Positions 1-5,761 are shown, numbered from the stretch's first letter. The stretch is 5,761 nt of DNA from an uncultured Aquincola sp. (GCA_937883885.1 CAKZXL010000542.1:1-5761), one strand, 5' to 3'. Made by a program: numbers and translations. The notes: generated by a model from the letters alone, not told the origin.

Positions 1-272
1 AGGAAGCGGATGCGGCGGTCGATCTCGCGCAGCCGCTTCTTGCCGTAGAGGTAGTCGCCGTTTTCCGAGCGGTCGCCATTCTTGGCCGCCCAGGACACCA
101 CTTCCACGATCTTGGGCCGCTCGTCGTCGATCAGGCCCAGCAACTCGGCCCGCAGGCGCTGGTAGCCGGCGGGCGTCATGTAGTTGCGGGTGCCGGCAGG
201 CAGCGGCGGCAGGCCGCCGACTTCGTCGTCGTCGTCGTCGCGGTCGGTCTCTTTGGTGAACGCCTTGTTCAT
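1..272 (-). CDS. greB: Transcription elongation factor GreB, N-terminal part (3' end beyond window)
   Basis: GreB binds the RNA polymerase secondary channel and stimulates cleavage of backtracked RNA, rescuing stalled elongation complexes in the cytoplasm. Ninety codons are visible from the ATG at 272-270. Residues about 31-90 match the N-terminal coiled coil of GreB: a TPAGYQRL start, ERPKIVEVVSWAA, then GDRSENGDY, with the acidic residues at the coiled-coil tip (Asp67 and Glu70, equivalent to E. coli Asp41 and Glu44) intact, then KKRLREIDRRIRF. These features favour GreB over GreA. The protein carries about 30 extra residues before the E. coli start, including an acidic run at residues 10-17; I recall such tails in Burkholderiales GreB. 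The start is chosen because it overlaps the asmA stop as ATGA and includes this tail; Met32 is the alternative. The C-terminal FKBP-like domain lies outside the window. Expression is probably coupled to the upstream asmA-family gene. Confidence 0.95.
   Translation of the reverse strand, partial: MNKAFTKETDRDDDDDEVGGLPPLPAGTRNYMTPAGYQRLRAELLGLIDDERPKIVEVVSWAAKNGDRSENGDYLYGKKRLREIDRRIRF
223..240. repeat. Triplet run (TCG)6 inside greB
   Basis: Six perfect TCG units on the plus strand. Read on the minus strand in greB frame this is a run of GAC codons giving five consecutive aspartates (residues 12-16), followed by Glu17. The repeat unit is three bases, so slippage would change tail length without breaking the frame. 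It is short enough to be plain codon bias in an Asp-rich tail. Confidence 0.8.
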
Positions 273-2437
273 GGCCGCGATTTTGCGGCCTTCGCGGGTT
301 CGGCCTTGCCCGGCTCCGACTTCTGCACCAGCGCCTGGCAGTTGTCTTCCTTGTCGCCGCTGCCCGGGTCCAGCAGCGGCAGCAGCGCGGCCAGCGGGCC
401 GGCCACCGCGGCCAGTGCCGCACCGGCTGCCACGCGGGCGGCGATCGGGCCCTTGGCGACGCCCACCTCGGGCGACGAGAAGCTGCCCGTCAGCAGCAGC
501 GGCGAGCGCAGCGTGGCAAAGCTGAAGTCCTTGGGCTTGGTTTCGCTGCGCAGGTTGAGCAACTCGTTCTTCAGGTCGATGGTGCCGCTCAGCGTCACCG
601 TGCTGTCGCGCGTGTCCAGCACGGCCACGCTGGGCGTCAGCACGCCTTGCTTGGCGTCCATGGCCACCACGGCGCAGTTCAGCGGCAGGCTGTTGTCGCC
701 GGAGACGAACACGCCCAGCGCCTGCGCCACGTCGATGCCCAGCGCTTCCACGATCAGGTGCGACAGCGTGCCGTTGCGCACCACCGCGCGCGCGCTGCCG
801 TCCAGCGTGCTCAGCAGCTGGGCGGTGGAGTTGCCCTGCCCGCGCAGCTTGAACTCGGCCTGCAGCTCACCGGTGATGTAGGCCGTGACCGGGCCGCTGC
901 CCTTGCGGGCCGCCTCGCGTTCACGTTCCAGCTTGGCCTTGCTGCTGCGGGCGGTCACGTCGGCGTTGTCCTTGCGCGCGGCCTTCAGCCAGCCGGCCAC
1001 GTCCACGCCGCGCAGCTTGAGGTCGGTGTCCCAGCGCGGCGGCTGGGCGGTGCTGTCCAGCCCGGTGGAGCCGGTCACGCTGCCGCCGGCGGTGGTGGCC
1101 TTGATGTCTTCGATTCGCAGCACGCCGCCCGCCAGCACGATGCGCCCGGCCAGCGGCCGCAGTGTTTCCAGCGCGCTGGTGTTCAGGTTCAGCTCGTCCA
1201 GCGCCACGCGCACGTCGGCGTCCATCGCCTTGAGCGAAGGCAGGTCGAAGCTGCGGTCGGGGATCACGCGCGGGCCGCCATTGCGGGTATTGGGCGGCGG
1301 GGTGGAAGGCTTGCCGTCGGCGCCCACCGCGGGCGCCAGGTCGGCCAGGTCGAGCCGCTTGCCCAGCAGCTCGCCGGTGAGCTTGGGCGTGGCCGGCTGC
1401 GGGTCGTAGGCAAAGGTGCCGCGCAGCGCGCTCTTGCCGATGGTGGCGGTGCTCACCGCCACATGCCATACCGGGTCGGTATGGCGCAACGTGCCCACCA
1501 GGTTGAACGGCGGCGTGGTGGGCAGGGTGACGTTCAAGGCCTCGCCCACTGCGCCCAGCGACGGGCCGCTGATGCGCAGCTCGCCTTCGATGCCACGTGC
1601 GCCCAGCGGGTCGTGCACCACGCCGTCGTAGGCCAGCCTGGCGCGGCCGATCAGCGCCTGCGCCTTGACCTGCAGCGGCGCCGGCTGCTCATCGTCCAGC
1701 AGCGGCAGCACCTGGGGCGAGCGGGCCTGCAGCTTCACCGGCATGCCGCGCCAGGTGCCTTCGGCGTCGGCCACGAGGCCGAAGTCGCCTTCGCCCGAGG
1801 CGGCAGGGGCCGAAGCCGCCGCAGGCGCCGAGGCCGCCCCGGCGGCCGGGGCGCTTTCGTTCATGCGGGCATGGGCTTCCACCTTCACTTCGCTCACCGC
1901 GTCGTTCACATGGATGGCCGCCTCGCGCAGCCGCACCCGCTCCACGCGCGGCGAGTCGCGCTCGACCTTGGGCTCCTGGCTGTCGGTCTTGAACTGCCAG
2001 CTGGCCACACCTTCCTTGGGGCGCAGCACATGGGCTTCCAGCTGGCCCGCCTGCAGGGCCACGAGGCGCAGCGGCCCGCCCTTGCGGAAGTCGTTGACGT
2101 CGCCCCAGCGCCAGCGCAGCAGCACGTCCTTGGCATCGACCAGGAACGGCGCCTGGCTGCCCGGCGCCGCGCCCACCCACAGCGCGCCCGCGCTGGCCTG
2201 GGGCGGTCGCAGCAGGTGCAGGCGGAAAGGCGCCGCGATGCGCACCGGCGCGCCCAGCGCGTCGGTGGCATAACGTTCGATGGGGCCGCGCAGGTAACGC
2301 CAGCCCAGCAGTTCAGACACGATCAGGAAGCCTGCCAGCACCAGCATCACCAGGCCCAGCACATGCAGCCACCGGCGCGGCCGGCGCGGTGCATGAACGG
2401 GGCGGGCAGGCGGTGTCGATGGGGTGCTGGCGGTCAT
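269..2437 (-). CDS. AsmA-family inner-membrane/periplasmic protein
   Basis: 722 residues. A short basic cytoplasmic N-terminus (ArgArgProArgArg at 18-22) precedes one membrane segment at about 23-46; the rest should be periplasmic. After it comes a typical AsmA beginning (LRGPIERYATDALGAPVRI). The body is long and rich in beta strands, and the AsmA C-terminal domain lies at about 523-663 (LRGQGNSTAQLLSTLDGSAR, then NGTLSHLIVEALGID). Known family members (AsmA, TamB, YhdP, YdbH) act in outer-membrane assembly or in moving phospholipid across the periplasm; which role applies here is not visible. An Ala/Ser/Pro linker (about 194-217), a charged linker (about 497-513) and a hydrophobic Ala/Leu stretch near the C-terminus (about 664-689) are notable. 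ATG at 2437 is chosen over a TTG at 2488, though neither has a clear Shine-Dalgarno. It is longer than E. coli AsmA (617). The stop overlaps greB; the pqi operon is divergent. Confidence 0.9.
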   Translation of the reverse strand: MTASTPSTPPARPVHAPRRPRRWLHVLGLVMLVLAGFLIVSELLGWRYLRGPIERYATDALGAPVRIAAPFRLHLLRPPQASAGALWVGAAPGSQAPFLVDAKDVLLRWRWGDVNDFRKGGPLRLVALQAGQLEAHVLRPKEGVASWQFKTDSQEPKVERDSPRVERVRLREAAIHVNDAVSEVKVEAHARMNESAPAAGAASAPAAASAPAASGEGDFGLVADAEGTWRGMPVKLQARSPQVLPLLDDEQPAPLQVKAQALIGRARLAYDGVVHDPLGARGIEGELRISGPSLGAVGEALNVTLPTTPPFNLVGTLRHTDPVWHVAVSTATIGKSALRGTFAYDPQPATPKLTGELLGKRLDLADLAPAVGADGKPSTPPPNTRNGGPRVIPDRSFDLPSLKAMDADVRVALDELNLNTSALETLRPLAGRIVLAGGVLRIEDIKATTAGGSVTGSTGLDSTAQPPRWDTDLKLRGVDVAGWLKAARKDNADVTARSSKAKLEREREAARKGSGPVTAYITGELQAEFKLRGQGNSTAQLLSTLDGSARAVVRNGTLSHLIVEALGIDVAQALGVFVSGDNSLPLNCAVVAMDAKQGVLTPSVAVLDTRDSTVTLSGTIDLKNELLNLRSETKPKDFSFATLRSPLLLTGSFSSPEVGVAKGPIAARVAAGAALAAVAGPLAALLPLLDPGSGDKEDNCQALVQKSEPGKAEPAKAAKSRP
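273..290 (-). promoter_or_regulatory. Perfect GC hairpin abutting the greB start codon
   Basis: Perfect inverted repeat GGCCGC-GATTTT-GCGGCC (6-bp all-GC stem, 6-nt loop). In the asmA-greB transcript it reads GGCCGC AAAATC GCGGCC and is followed directly by the ATG of greB, within the last codons of the asmA-family gene. A purine-rich GAAGG, the only Shine-Dalgarno-like sequence nearby, runs into the 5' arm, so the stem could restrict independent greB initiation until ribosomes translating the upstream gene open it. It is not a terminator: no T-run follows it on the minus strand. The function is an inference. Confidence 0.45.
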
Positions 2438-2572
2438 GTGCCATTGTGGAAAGCGCTGCCTGCGGGGGTGGTCGTACCGCGCCCACAAGCACCGTCGGAC
2501 AGCACCTACACTGCCGCGGCGCCGGCCACGGCATCATGCGCCCTGCTTCTTTCACGACCTGCAGCTTCGCCC
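2438..2572. promoter_or_regulatory. Divergent intergenic region between the asmA-family gene and the pqi operon
   Basis: About 135 bp separate the two divergent start codons, so promoters for both directions should lie here. I see no convincing sigma-70 promoter. TACACT at 2507-2512 on the plus strand is a 4-of-6 match to a -10 box but has no good -35 at the right distance. An imperfect inverted repeat (CGGACAG at 2496-2502 and CTGCCG at 2511-2516) surrounds it and could be an operator or chance. The right boundary depends on the uncertain pqiA start. No RNA gene or other element is apparent. Confidence 0.5.
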
Positions 2573-3271
2573 TTGCCCACCGCCGCCCCCACCTCCGTCC
2601 CTGATGCCGCCGATGCAGCCGGCGGCTGGCTGGCGGGCTGCGAGCTGTGCGATGCGCTCAACCGCGTGCAGGCGGGCCGGCCGGCCACCTGCTGGCGCTG
2701 CCAGTCGCCGCTGCACACGCTCCATCTGGGCGCCAGCGCCGAGTCGGCCTCGCGCCTGTCGGGCGTCGTCGCGCTGCTGGTGGCGGCCTGGGTCTGCATC
2801 ATCGCCGTGCACCTGGAGCCCATGGTCTCGCTGGCGCTGCGAGGGCTGGAAAGCTCCGTCACCCTCAGCAGCGCGGCGGTGGTGCTGTGGCACCAGGGCA
2901 AGCTGGCGCTGTCGGCGGCCCTGTTCATCACCACGGTGATCGCGCCGGCCACCGAGATGGGCGCGATGCTGCTGGTGGCGGTGACGCTGTGGTGGCGCGC
3001 CCGCAGCCCCGGCGCGCTGCAGCCGCCGCCGCGCTGGCTGGGGCCGGTGATGCACCTGTGGCAGGGCATGCGCGACTGGAACATGACCGAGATCCTGGTG
3101 CTGGGCACCGCGGTGGCGCTGGTCAAGCTGGGCCAGCTGGCCACGCTGGTCGTCGGCCCCGGCCTGGTGGCGCTGATGGCCTTCATGGCGCTGCGGCTGG
3201 CCGCGCTGCGCATGCTGTCGCCGGTGGACGCCTGGGCGCTGCTGGACCCGCGCGAAGTGCGCCTGCGCTAG
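2573..3271 (+). CDS. pqiA: PqiA-family membrane protein, first half-module (N-terminal-like)
   Basis: Integral inner-membrane protein of the Pqi/Let lipid-transport family, 232 residues from the chosen start. A zinc ribbon has two CxxC pairs at 23-26 (CELC) and 40-43 (CWRC). Membrane segments follow at about 62-88, 103-141 (probably two passes), 171-193 and 195-213, ending in the family's closing pattern (SPVDAWALLDPRE). E. coli PqiA is one protein of about 417 residues with two such modules; here only one is present, and the second is the next gene, two bases after this TAG stop in another frame. No ATG exists in frame between the upstream divergent gene and the zinc ribbon. The TTG at 2573 is chosen because it gives a short leader (about 20 residues) before the ribbon; GTG at 2468 and CTG at 2543 are alternatives, and no start has a clear Shine-Dalgarno. 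Where its partner has SNTLP in the first membrane segment, this copy has VHLEP. Confidence 0.85.
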   Translation: MPTAAPTSVPDAADAAGGWLAGCELCDALNRVQAGRPATCWRCQSPLHTLHLGASAESASRLSGVVALLVAAWVCIIAVHLEPMVSLALRGLESSVTLSSAAVVLWHQGKLALSAALFITTVIAPATEMGAMLLVAVTLWWRARSPGALQPPPRWLGPVMHLWQGMRDWNMTEILVLGTAVALVKLGQLATLVVGPGLVALMAFMALRLAALRMLSPVDAWALLDPREVRLR

Positions 3272-3273
3272 CC

Positions 3274-4020
3274 ATGGCGATGCGCTGGTTCACCCGCCGC
3301 CCCAAAGCCCGGCCCGCCGAGCCGGCGGCCGGCCACTGCCCCACGCTGCACGAGTGCGGCCTGCAGCAGTGCCCGGCGTGCCAGCTGGTGCTCAAGGCGC
3401 CGGCCGACGACCGGCAGGGCCCCGGCCGCTGCCCGCGCTGCGAGGCGCAGCTGCGCGGCCCCCTGAAGCGCAGCGTGGGCACCACCACCGCGCTGCTGCT
3501 GGCGGCCGCCGCGCTGTACGTGCCCTCCAACACCCTGCCCATCATGACCACCCGCTCGGCCGTCGGCGAGCGGTCCGACACCATCCTGTCGGGCATCGTG
3601 GCACTGGCGCAGGCCGGCTCCTGGCCGCTGGCGGCCATCGTCTTCATCGCCAGCGTGCTGGTGCCGCTGCTCAAGCTCAGCGTGCTGAGCTACCTGGTGC
3701 TGGCGGTGCACATGGGCTGGCAGCGCGGCCGCACCCACCGCACCACGCTGTACCGGCTGATCGAGACGGTGGGCCGCTGGTCGATGCTGGACGTGTTCGT
3801 GGTGGGCATGCTGGCCTCGCTGGTGCAGCTGGGCCCGGCCGCGCAGGTGTCGGCCGGACCCGGCGTGGTGGCCTTCGGCACCGTGGTGTGGCTCACGCTG
3901 TGGGCCACGCAAAGCTTCGACCCGCGCCTGCTGTGGCACGACCCCGGCACGCCCGCCGCCTGCGCCCGCTTTCCTTCCATTGACCGAGCCGACGACCGGC
4001 AGCCCGATGCAGCCCGATGA
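3274..4020 (+). CDS. pqiA: PqiA-family membrane protein, second half-module (C-terminal-like)
   Basis: 248-residue inner-membrane protein, the second PqiA module. The zinc ribbon has CxxC pairs at 33-36 (CPAC) and 53-56 (CPRC). The first membrane segment at about 70-91 contains the conserved SNTLPIM; others lie at about 104-127, 128-146, 171-190 and 195-212. Family signatures include LSGIVALAQAGSWPLA, VPLLKLSVLSY, the WSMLDVFVVG segment and the closing SFDPRLLW near 214-221. A 26-residue tail without family character follows and partly overlaps the start of pqiB. In the known systems PqiA works with the MCE protein PqiB, presumably feeding or receiving lipid at the inner membrane. The ATG at 3274 begins MAMRWF two bases after the preceding stop; the upstream sequence is a poor ribosome-binding site, so translation is probably coupled. 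Together with the preceding gene it makes up one full PqiA equivalent. Confidence 0.93.
   Translation: MAMRWFTRRPKARPAEPAAGHCPTLHECGLQQCPACQLVLKAPADDRQGPGRCPRCEAQLRGPLKRSVGTTTALLLAAAALYVPSNTLPIMTTRSAVGERSDTILSGIVALAQAGSWPLAAIVFIASVLVPLLKLSVLSYLVLAVHMGWQRGRTHRTTLYRLIETVGRWSMLDVFVVGMLASLVQLGPAAQVSAGPGVVAFGTVVWLTLWATQSFDPRLLWHDPGTPAACARFPSIDRADDRQPDAAR
4001..4020 (+). repeat. 10-bp near-perfect tandem repeat at the pqiA2/pqiB junction
   Basis: AGCCCGATGC is followed immediately by AGCCCGATGA (9 of 10 identical). The first unit contains the ATG at 4007 that opens pqiB; the second contains an ATG at 4017 in another frame, overlapping the TGA stop of the second pqiA gene. Because ten is not a multiple of three, the duplication is what offsets the pqiA2 frame from the pqiB frame here: one copy fewer would join the two reading frames without a stop. 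Confidence 0.85.
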
Positions 4021-5719
4021 CCCCCAAGACCGGCCGGCCCCACCGCCCGCCCCCGCCCTGCCGCCCGACATCCCCGAGGCGGTGCCCGAGCGCCGCCGCC
4101 GCTGGTCGATGGCGCAGGCCATCTGGCTGGTGCCGCTGATCGCGGTGCTGGCCGTGGGCTGGCTGGCCGCCAGCGAATGGCTGCAGCGCGGCCCCACCAT
4201 CACCATCCGCTTTGCCACCGGTGAAGGCATCGAGGCGGGCAAGACCCGCATCAAGTACCGCAACGTGAACGTGGGCCAGGTGACGGCGGTGCGGCTGGCG
4301 CCGGACCTCAAGGGCGTGCTGGTCACCGCGCAGATGGAGCGCAATGCCGCCCCGCTGCTGGTGGAGGACACGCGCTTCTGGGTGGTGCGGGCGCGGGTGG
4401 CCGGCGGCGAGGTGTCGGGCCTGACCACGCTGCTGTCGGGCGCCTACATCGGCGTGGACGGTGGCAAGAGCGCCGAGACGCAGCGCCACTTCACCGGCCT
4501 GGAGACGCAGCCCGTGGTGTCGGTGGATGAAGCCGGCAAGGAATTCGTGCTGCAGGCCAGCAGCCTGGGCTCGCTGGAAATCGGCTCGGCCGTGTACTTC
4601 CGCCGCGTGCGGGTGGGCCAGGTGCTGTCGGCCGATCTGGCGCCCGATGGCCAGGGCCTGCGGCTGCGCGTCTTCGTGCGGGCGCCGTACGACCGCTTCG
4701 TCAGCACCAACAGCCGCTTCTGGCATGCCAGCGGCGTGGACGTGTCGTTCGACGCCAGTACCGGCCTGCGGCTGCGCACCGAGTCGCTGCTGTCGGTGCT
4801 GGTGGGCGGCGTGGCCTTCGAGACCCCGCCCGAGCTGGATGCCAGCCAGCAGGCCGAGGCGGGCAGCACCTTCAACCTGTTCGAGGGCCAGGCCGCCGCG
4901 CTGCGCCGCGGCGCCGCGCAGGTGCTGGAATACACCGCCGTGTTCACCGATTCGGTCCGCGGGCTGGCGGTGGGCGCGCCGGTGGAGTTCAAGGGCTTCG
5001 TGATCGGCGAGGTGGCTTCGCTGGGCATCCGCTTCGACCGCGAGGTCGGCGGCTTCGCCTTCCCGGTCAAGCTGCACATCTACCGCGACACCGCGGCCAC
5101 CGTGGCCTCGCGCGAGCCCAACAACCGCCGCACCGAAGATGCCAACGGCGCCCGCTTCCCGATAGAGCGGCTGCTGTCGGGCCGCTCGGTGGACCGCGGC
5201 CTGCGCGCGCAGCTGCGCAGCGCCAACCTGCTGACCGGCCAGCGCTACGTGGCCATCGACTTCTTCCCCGAGCACCGCGGCGAGAAGGTGGCCGGCCTGG
5301 CCGAAGGCCAGCGCGAGATACCCACCGTGCGCGACGCCTTCGGCGAGCTGCAGGCGCAGGTGGCGCGCATCGCCAACCGGCTGGAGGGCGTGCCCTTCGA
5401 GAAGCTGGCCGGCGACCTGAGCAAGGCGTTGGTGGGCATCGAGGCCGCCACCCGCTCGCTGGAATCCACCATGGGCAGCGTGCAGAAGGAGCTGGTGCCC
5501 AGCGCCCGCCAGACGCTGGACGAAACCCGCAGCACCATCAAGGAGGTGCGCGGCCTGCTGGCCCAGGACGCACCGCTGCCGCAAGACCTGCGGGCGGCGA
5601 TGCAGGACCTCTCGCGCGCGGCCGACGCCATCCGCCAGCTGGCCGACACGCTGGACCGCCAGCCCGAGTCGCTGCTGCGCGGCAAGCGCCTCAACCCCCT
5701 CGAGACGGAGAAAGAATGA
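4007..5719 (+). CDS. pqiB: PqiB, periplasm-spanning MCE protein
   Basis: 570-residue MCE protein (E. coli PqiB is about 546). A Pro-rich cytoplasmic leader and a basic patch (ArgArgArgArg at about 29-32) precede one membrane anchor at about 36-56. Three MCE domains follow at about 61-160, 169-271 and 308-421, each with a hydrophobic segment in the pore-lining-loop position (GLTTLLSGAYIGV, ESLLSVLVGGVAF, ANLLTGQRYVAI). A long helical, coiled-coil region occupies about 440-555 and ends in the ESLLRGK pattern common at PqiB C-termini. E. coli PqiB forms hexamers whose stacked MCE rings and helical needle make a tunnel across the periplasm for hydrophobic molecules. The upstream pqiA genes should supply the membrane partner and pqiC the outer-membrane partner. 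ATG 4007 overlaps the preceding stop by 14 bases. A TTG at 3980 would add nine residues (MTEPTTGSP) and is a real alternative; neither has a strong Shine-Dalgarno. Confidence 0.95.
   Translation: MQPDDPQDRPAPPPAPALPPDIPEAVPERRRRWSMAQAIWLVPLIAVLAVGWLAASEWLQRGPTITIRFATGEGIEAGKTRIKYRNVNVGQVTAVRLAPDLKGVLVTAQMERNAAPLLVEDTRFWVVRARVAGGEVSGLTTLLSGAYIGVDGGKSAETQRHFTGLETQPVVSVDEAGKEFVLQASSLGSLEIGSAVYFRRVRVGQVLSADLAPDGQGLRLRVFVRAPYDRFVSTNSRFWHASGVDVSFDASTGLRLRTESLLSVLVGGVAFETPPELDASQQAEAGSTFNLFEGQAAALRRGAAQVLEYTAVFTDSVRGLAVGAPVEFKGFVIGEVASLGIRFDREVGGFAFPVKLHIYRDTAATVASREPNNRRTEDANGARFPIERLLSGRSVDRGLRAQLRSANLLTGQRYVAIDFFPEHRGEKVAGLAEGQREIPTVRDAFGELQAQVARIANRLEGVPFEKLAGDLSKALVGIEAATRSLESTMGSVQKELVPSARQTLDETRSTIKEVRGLLAQDAPLPQDLRAAMQDLSRAADAIRQLADTLDRQPESLLRGKRLNPLETEKE
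5707..5710 (+). promoter_or_regulatory. Shine-Dalgarno GGAG for pqiC
   Basis: GGAG lies five bases before the ATG at 5716, inside the last codons of pqiB. It is the only clear ribosome-binding site in the window and it decides the start of the downstream gene. Its presence suggests pqiC can initiate independently, unlike the earlier operon genes, which lack a good site. Confidence 0.7.
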
Positions 5720-5761
5720 CCCACCCGCGCACCTTCATGGCGGCCGGCAGCCTGGCGGCGG
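5716..5761 (+). CDS. pqiC: Probable PqiC-type lipoprotein, first 15 codons (cut by window edge)
   Basis: An ATG at 5716 overlaps the pqiB stop as ATGA, with a good GGAG site upstream. Fifteen codons are visible: MTHPRTFMAAGSLAA. A basic residue followed by a small-residue hydrophobic stretch fits the start of a signal peptide; the expected lipobox cysteine would lie just past the edge. Position directly after pqiB is where pqiC sits in E. coli, and PqiC is an outer-membrane lipoprotein that docks with the PqiB needle. The assignment rests on context more than on sequence, since no mature domain is visible. The alternative is another secreted or periplasmic protein. Confidence 0.7.
   Translation, partial: MTHPRTFMAAGSLAA

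Noticed and set aside
273..290. Hairpin as a rho-independent terminator after the asmA-family gene
   Set aside because: No T-run follows the stem on the minus strand; the next bases are the greB start codon. The T-run is only in the plus-strand loop.
647..2500. Very long plus-strand open frame opposite the asmA-family gene, continuous with the first pqiA gene
   Set aside because: Its translation up to about 2500 is Arg/Ala/Gln/His-rich with no domain signature, as expected for the complement of a GC-rich gene. Only the part after about 2573 has recognisable protein (PqiA).
2444..2512. Candidate sigma-70 elements (TTGTGG at 2444-2449, TACACT at 2507-2512)
   Set aside because: The spacing does not pair them into a promoter, and single-box matches are expected by chance.
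2313..2555. Small minus-strand open frame across the intergenic region (80 codons), with an ATG at 2444
   Set aside because: It overlaps the asmA-family start in another frame, shows no signature and has no ribosome-binding site.
2536..2604. Short plus-strand ATG frame (22 codons) just before the first pqiA gene, as a possible leader peptide
   Set aside because: There is no Shine-Dalgarno, no attenuator-like structure and no regulatory codon run; the ATG is probably chance, though a one-base error linking it to pqiA cannot be excluded.
3268..4428. Minus-strand open frame of 386 codons across pqiA2 and the start of pqiB
   Set aside because: No family features, and it crosses the boundary of two well-supported genes on the other strand.
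3893..5584. 563-codon minus-strand open frame opposite pqiB
   Set aside because: The composition is His/Gln/Ala/Arg-rich without motifs, and the opposite strand encodes a clear three-MCE-domain PqiB. It is a shadow caused by high GC.

Overview
The window looks like chromosomal DNA from a high-GC (roughly 70% by eye) betaproteobacterium, most likely of the order Burkholderiales. This rests on the strong G/C bias at third codon positions, on a GreB with an acidic N-terminal extension that I recall from that order, and on the combination of an AsmA-family protein with a Pqi transport operon. The genus cannot be fixed from the sequence alone.

Layout. The left half (1-2437) is on the minus strand. 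It holds an AsmA-family inner-membrane/periplasmic protein (269-2437) followed directly by the 5' part of greB (start at 272, running off the left edge), the two sharing an ATGA stop/start. The right half (2573-5761) is on the plus strand and is a compact pqi operon: two single-domain PqiA proteins (2573-3271 and 3274-4020), a three-MCE-domain PqiB (4007-5719), and the first 15 codons of what is probably the lipoprotein gene pqiC (from 5716, cut by the right edge). A short divergent intergenic region (about 2438-2572) separates the two transcription units. Every gene boundary within a unit is either a 2-base gap or an overlap, so each half is probably one transcript with translational coupling.

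How the genes work together. PqiA (membrane protein with zinc-ribbon modules), PqiB (periplasm-spanning MCE tunnel) and PqiC (outer-membrane lipoprotein) form a trans-envelope system implicated in lipid transport and outer-membrane integrity. The divergently transcribed AsmA-family protein belongs to another group linked to lipid movement or outer-membrane assembly, so the locus combines two envelope-lipid modules. GreB, a transcript-cleavage factor for stalled RNA polymerase, is unrelated in function and is probably linked only by operon position.

Novelty. All gene families are recognisable and I see no wholly new system, mobile element, CRISPR array or RNA gene. The observations worth a second look are at the junctions: PqiA split into two proteins, a 10-bp tandem repeat whose loss would fuse pqiA2 to pqiB in frame, a perfect GC hairpin abutting the greB start codon, and a GAC triplet run in the acidic GreB tail.
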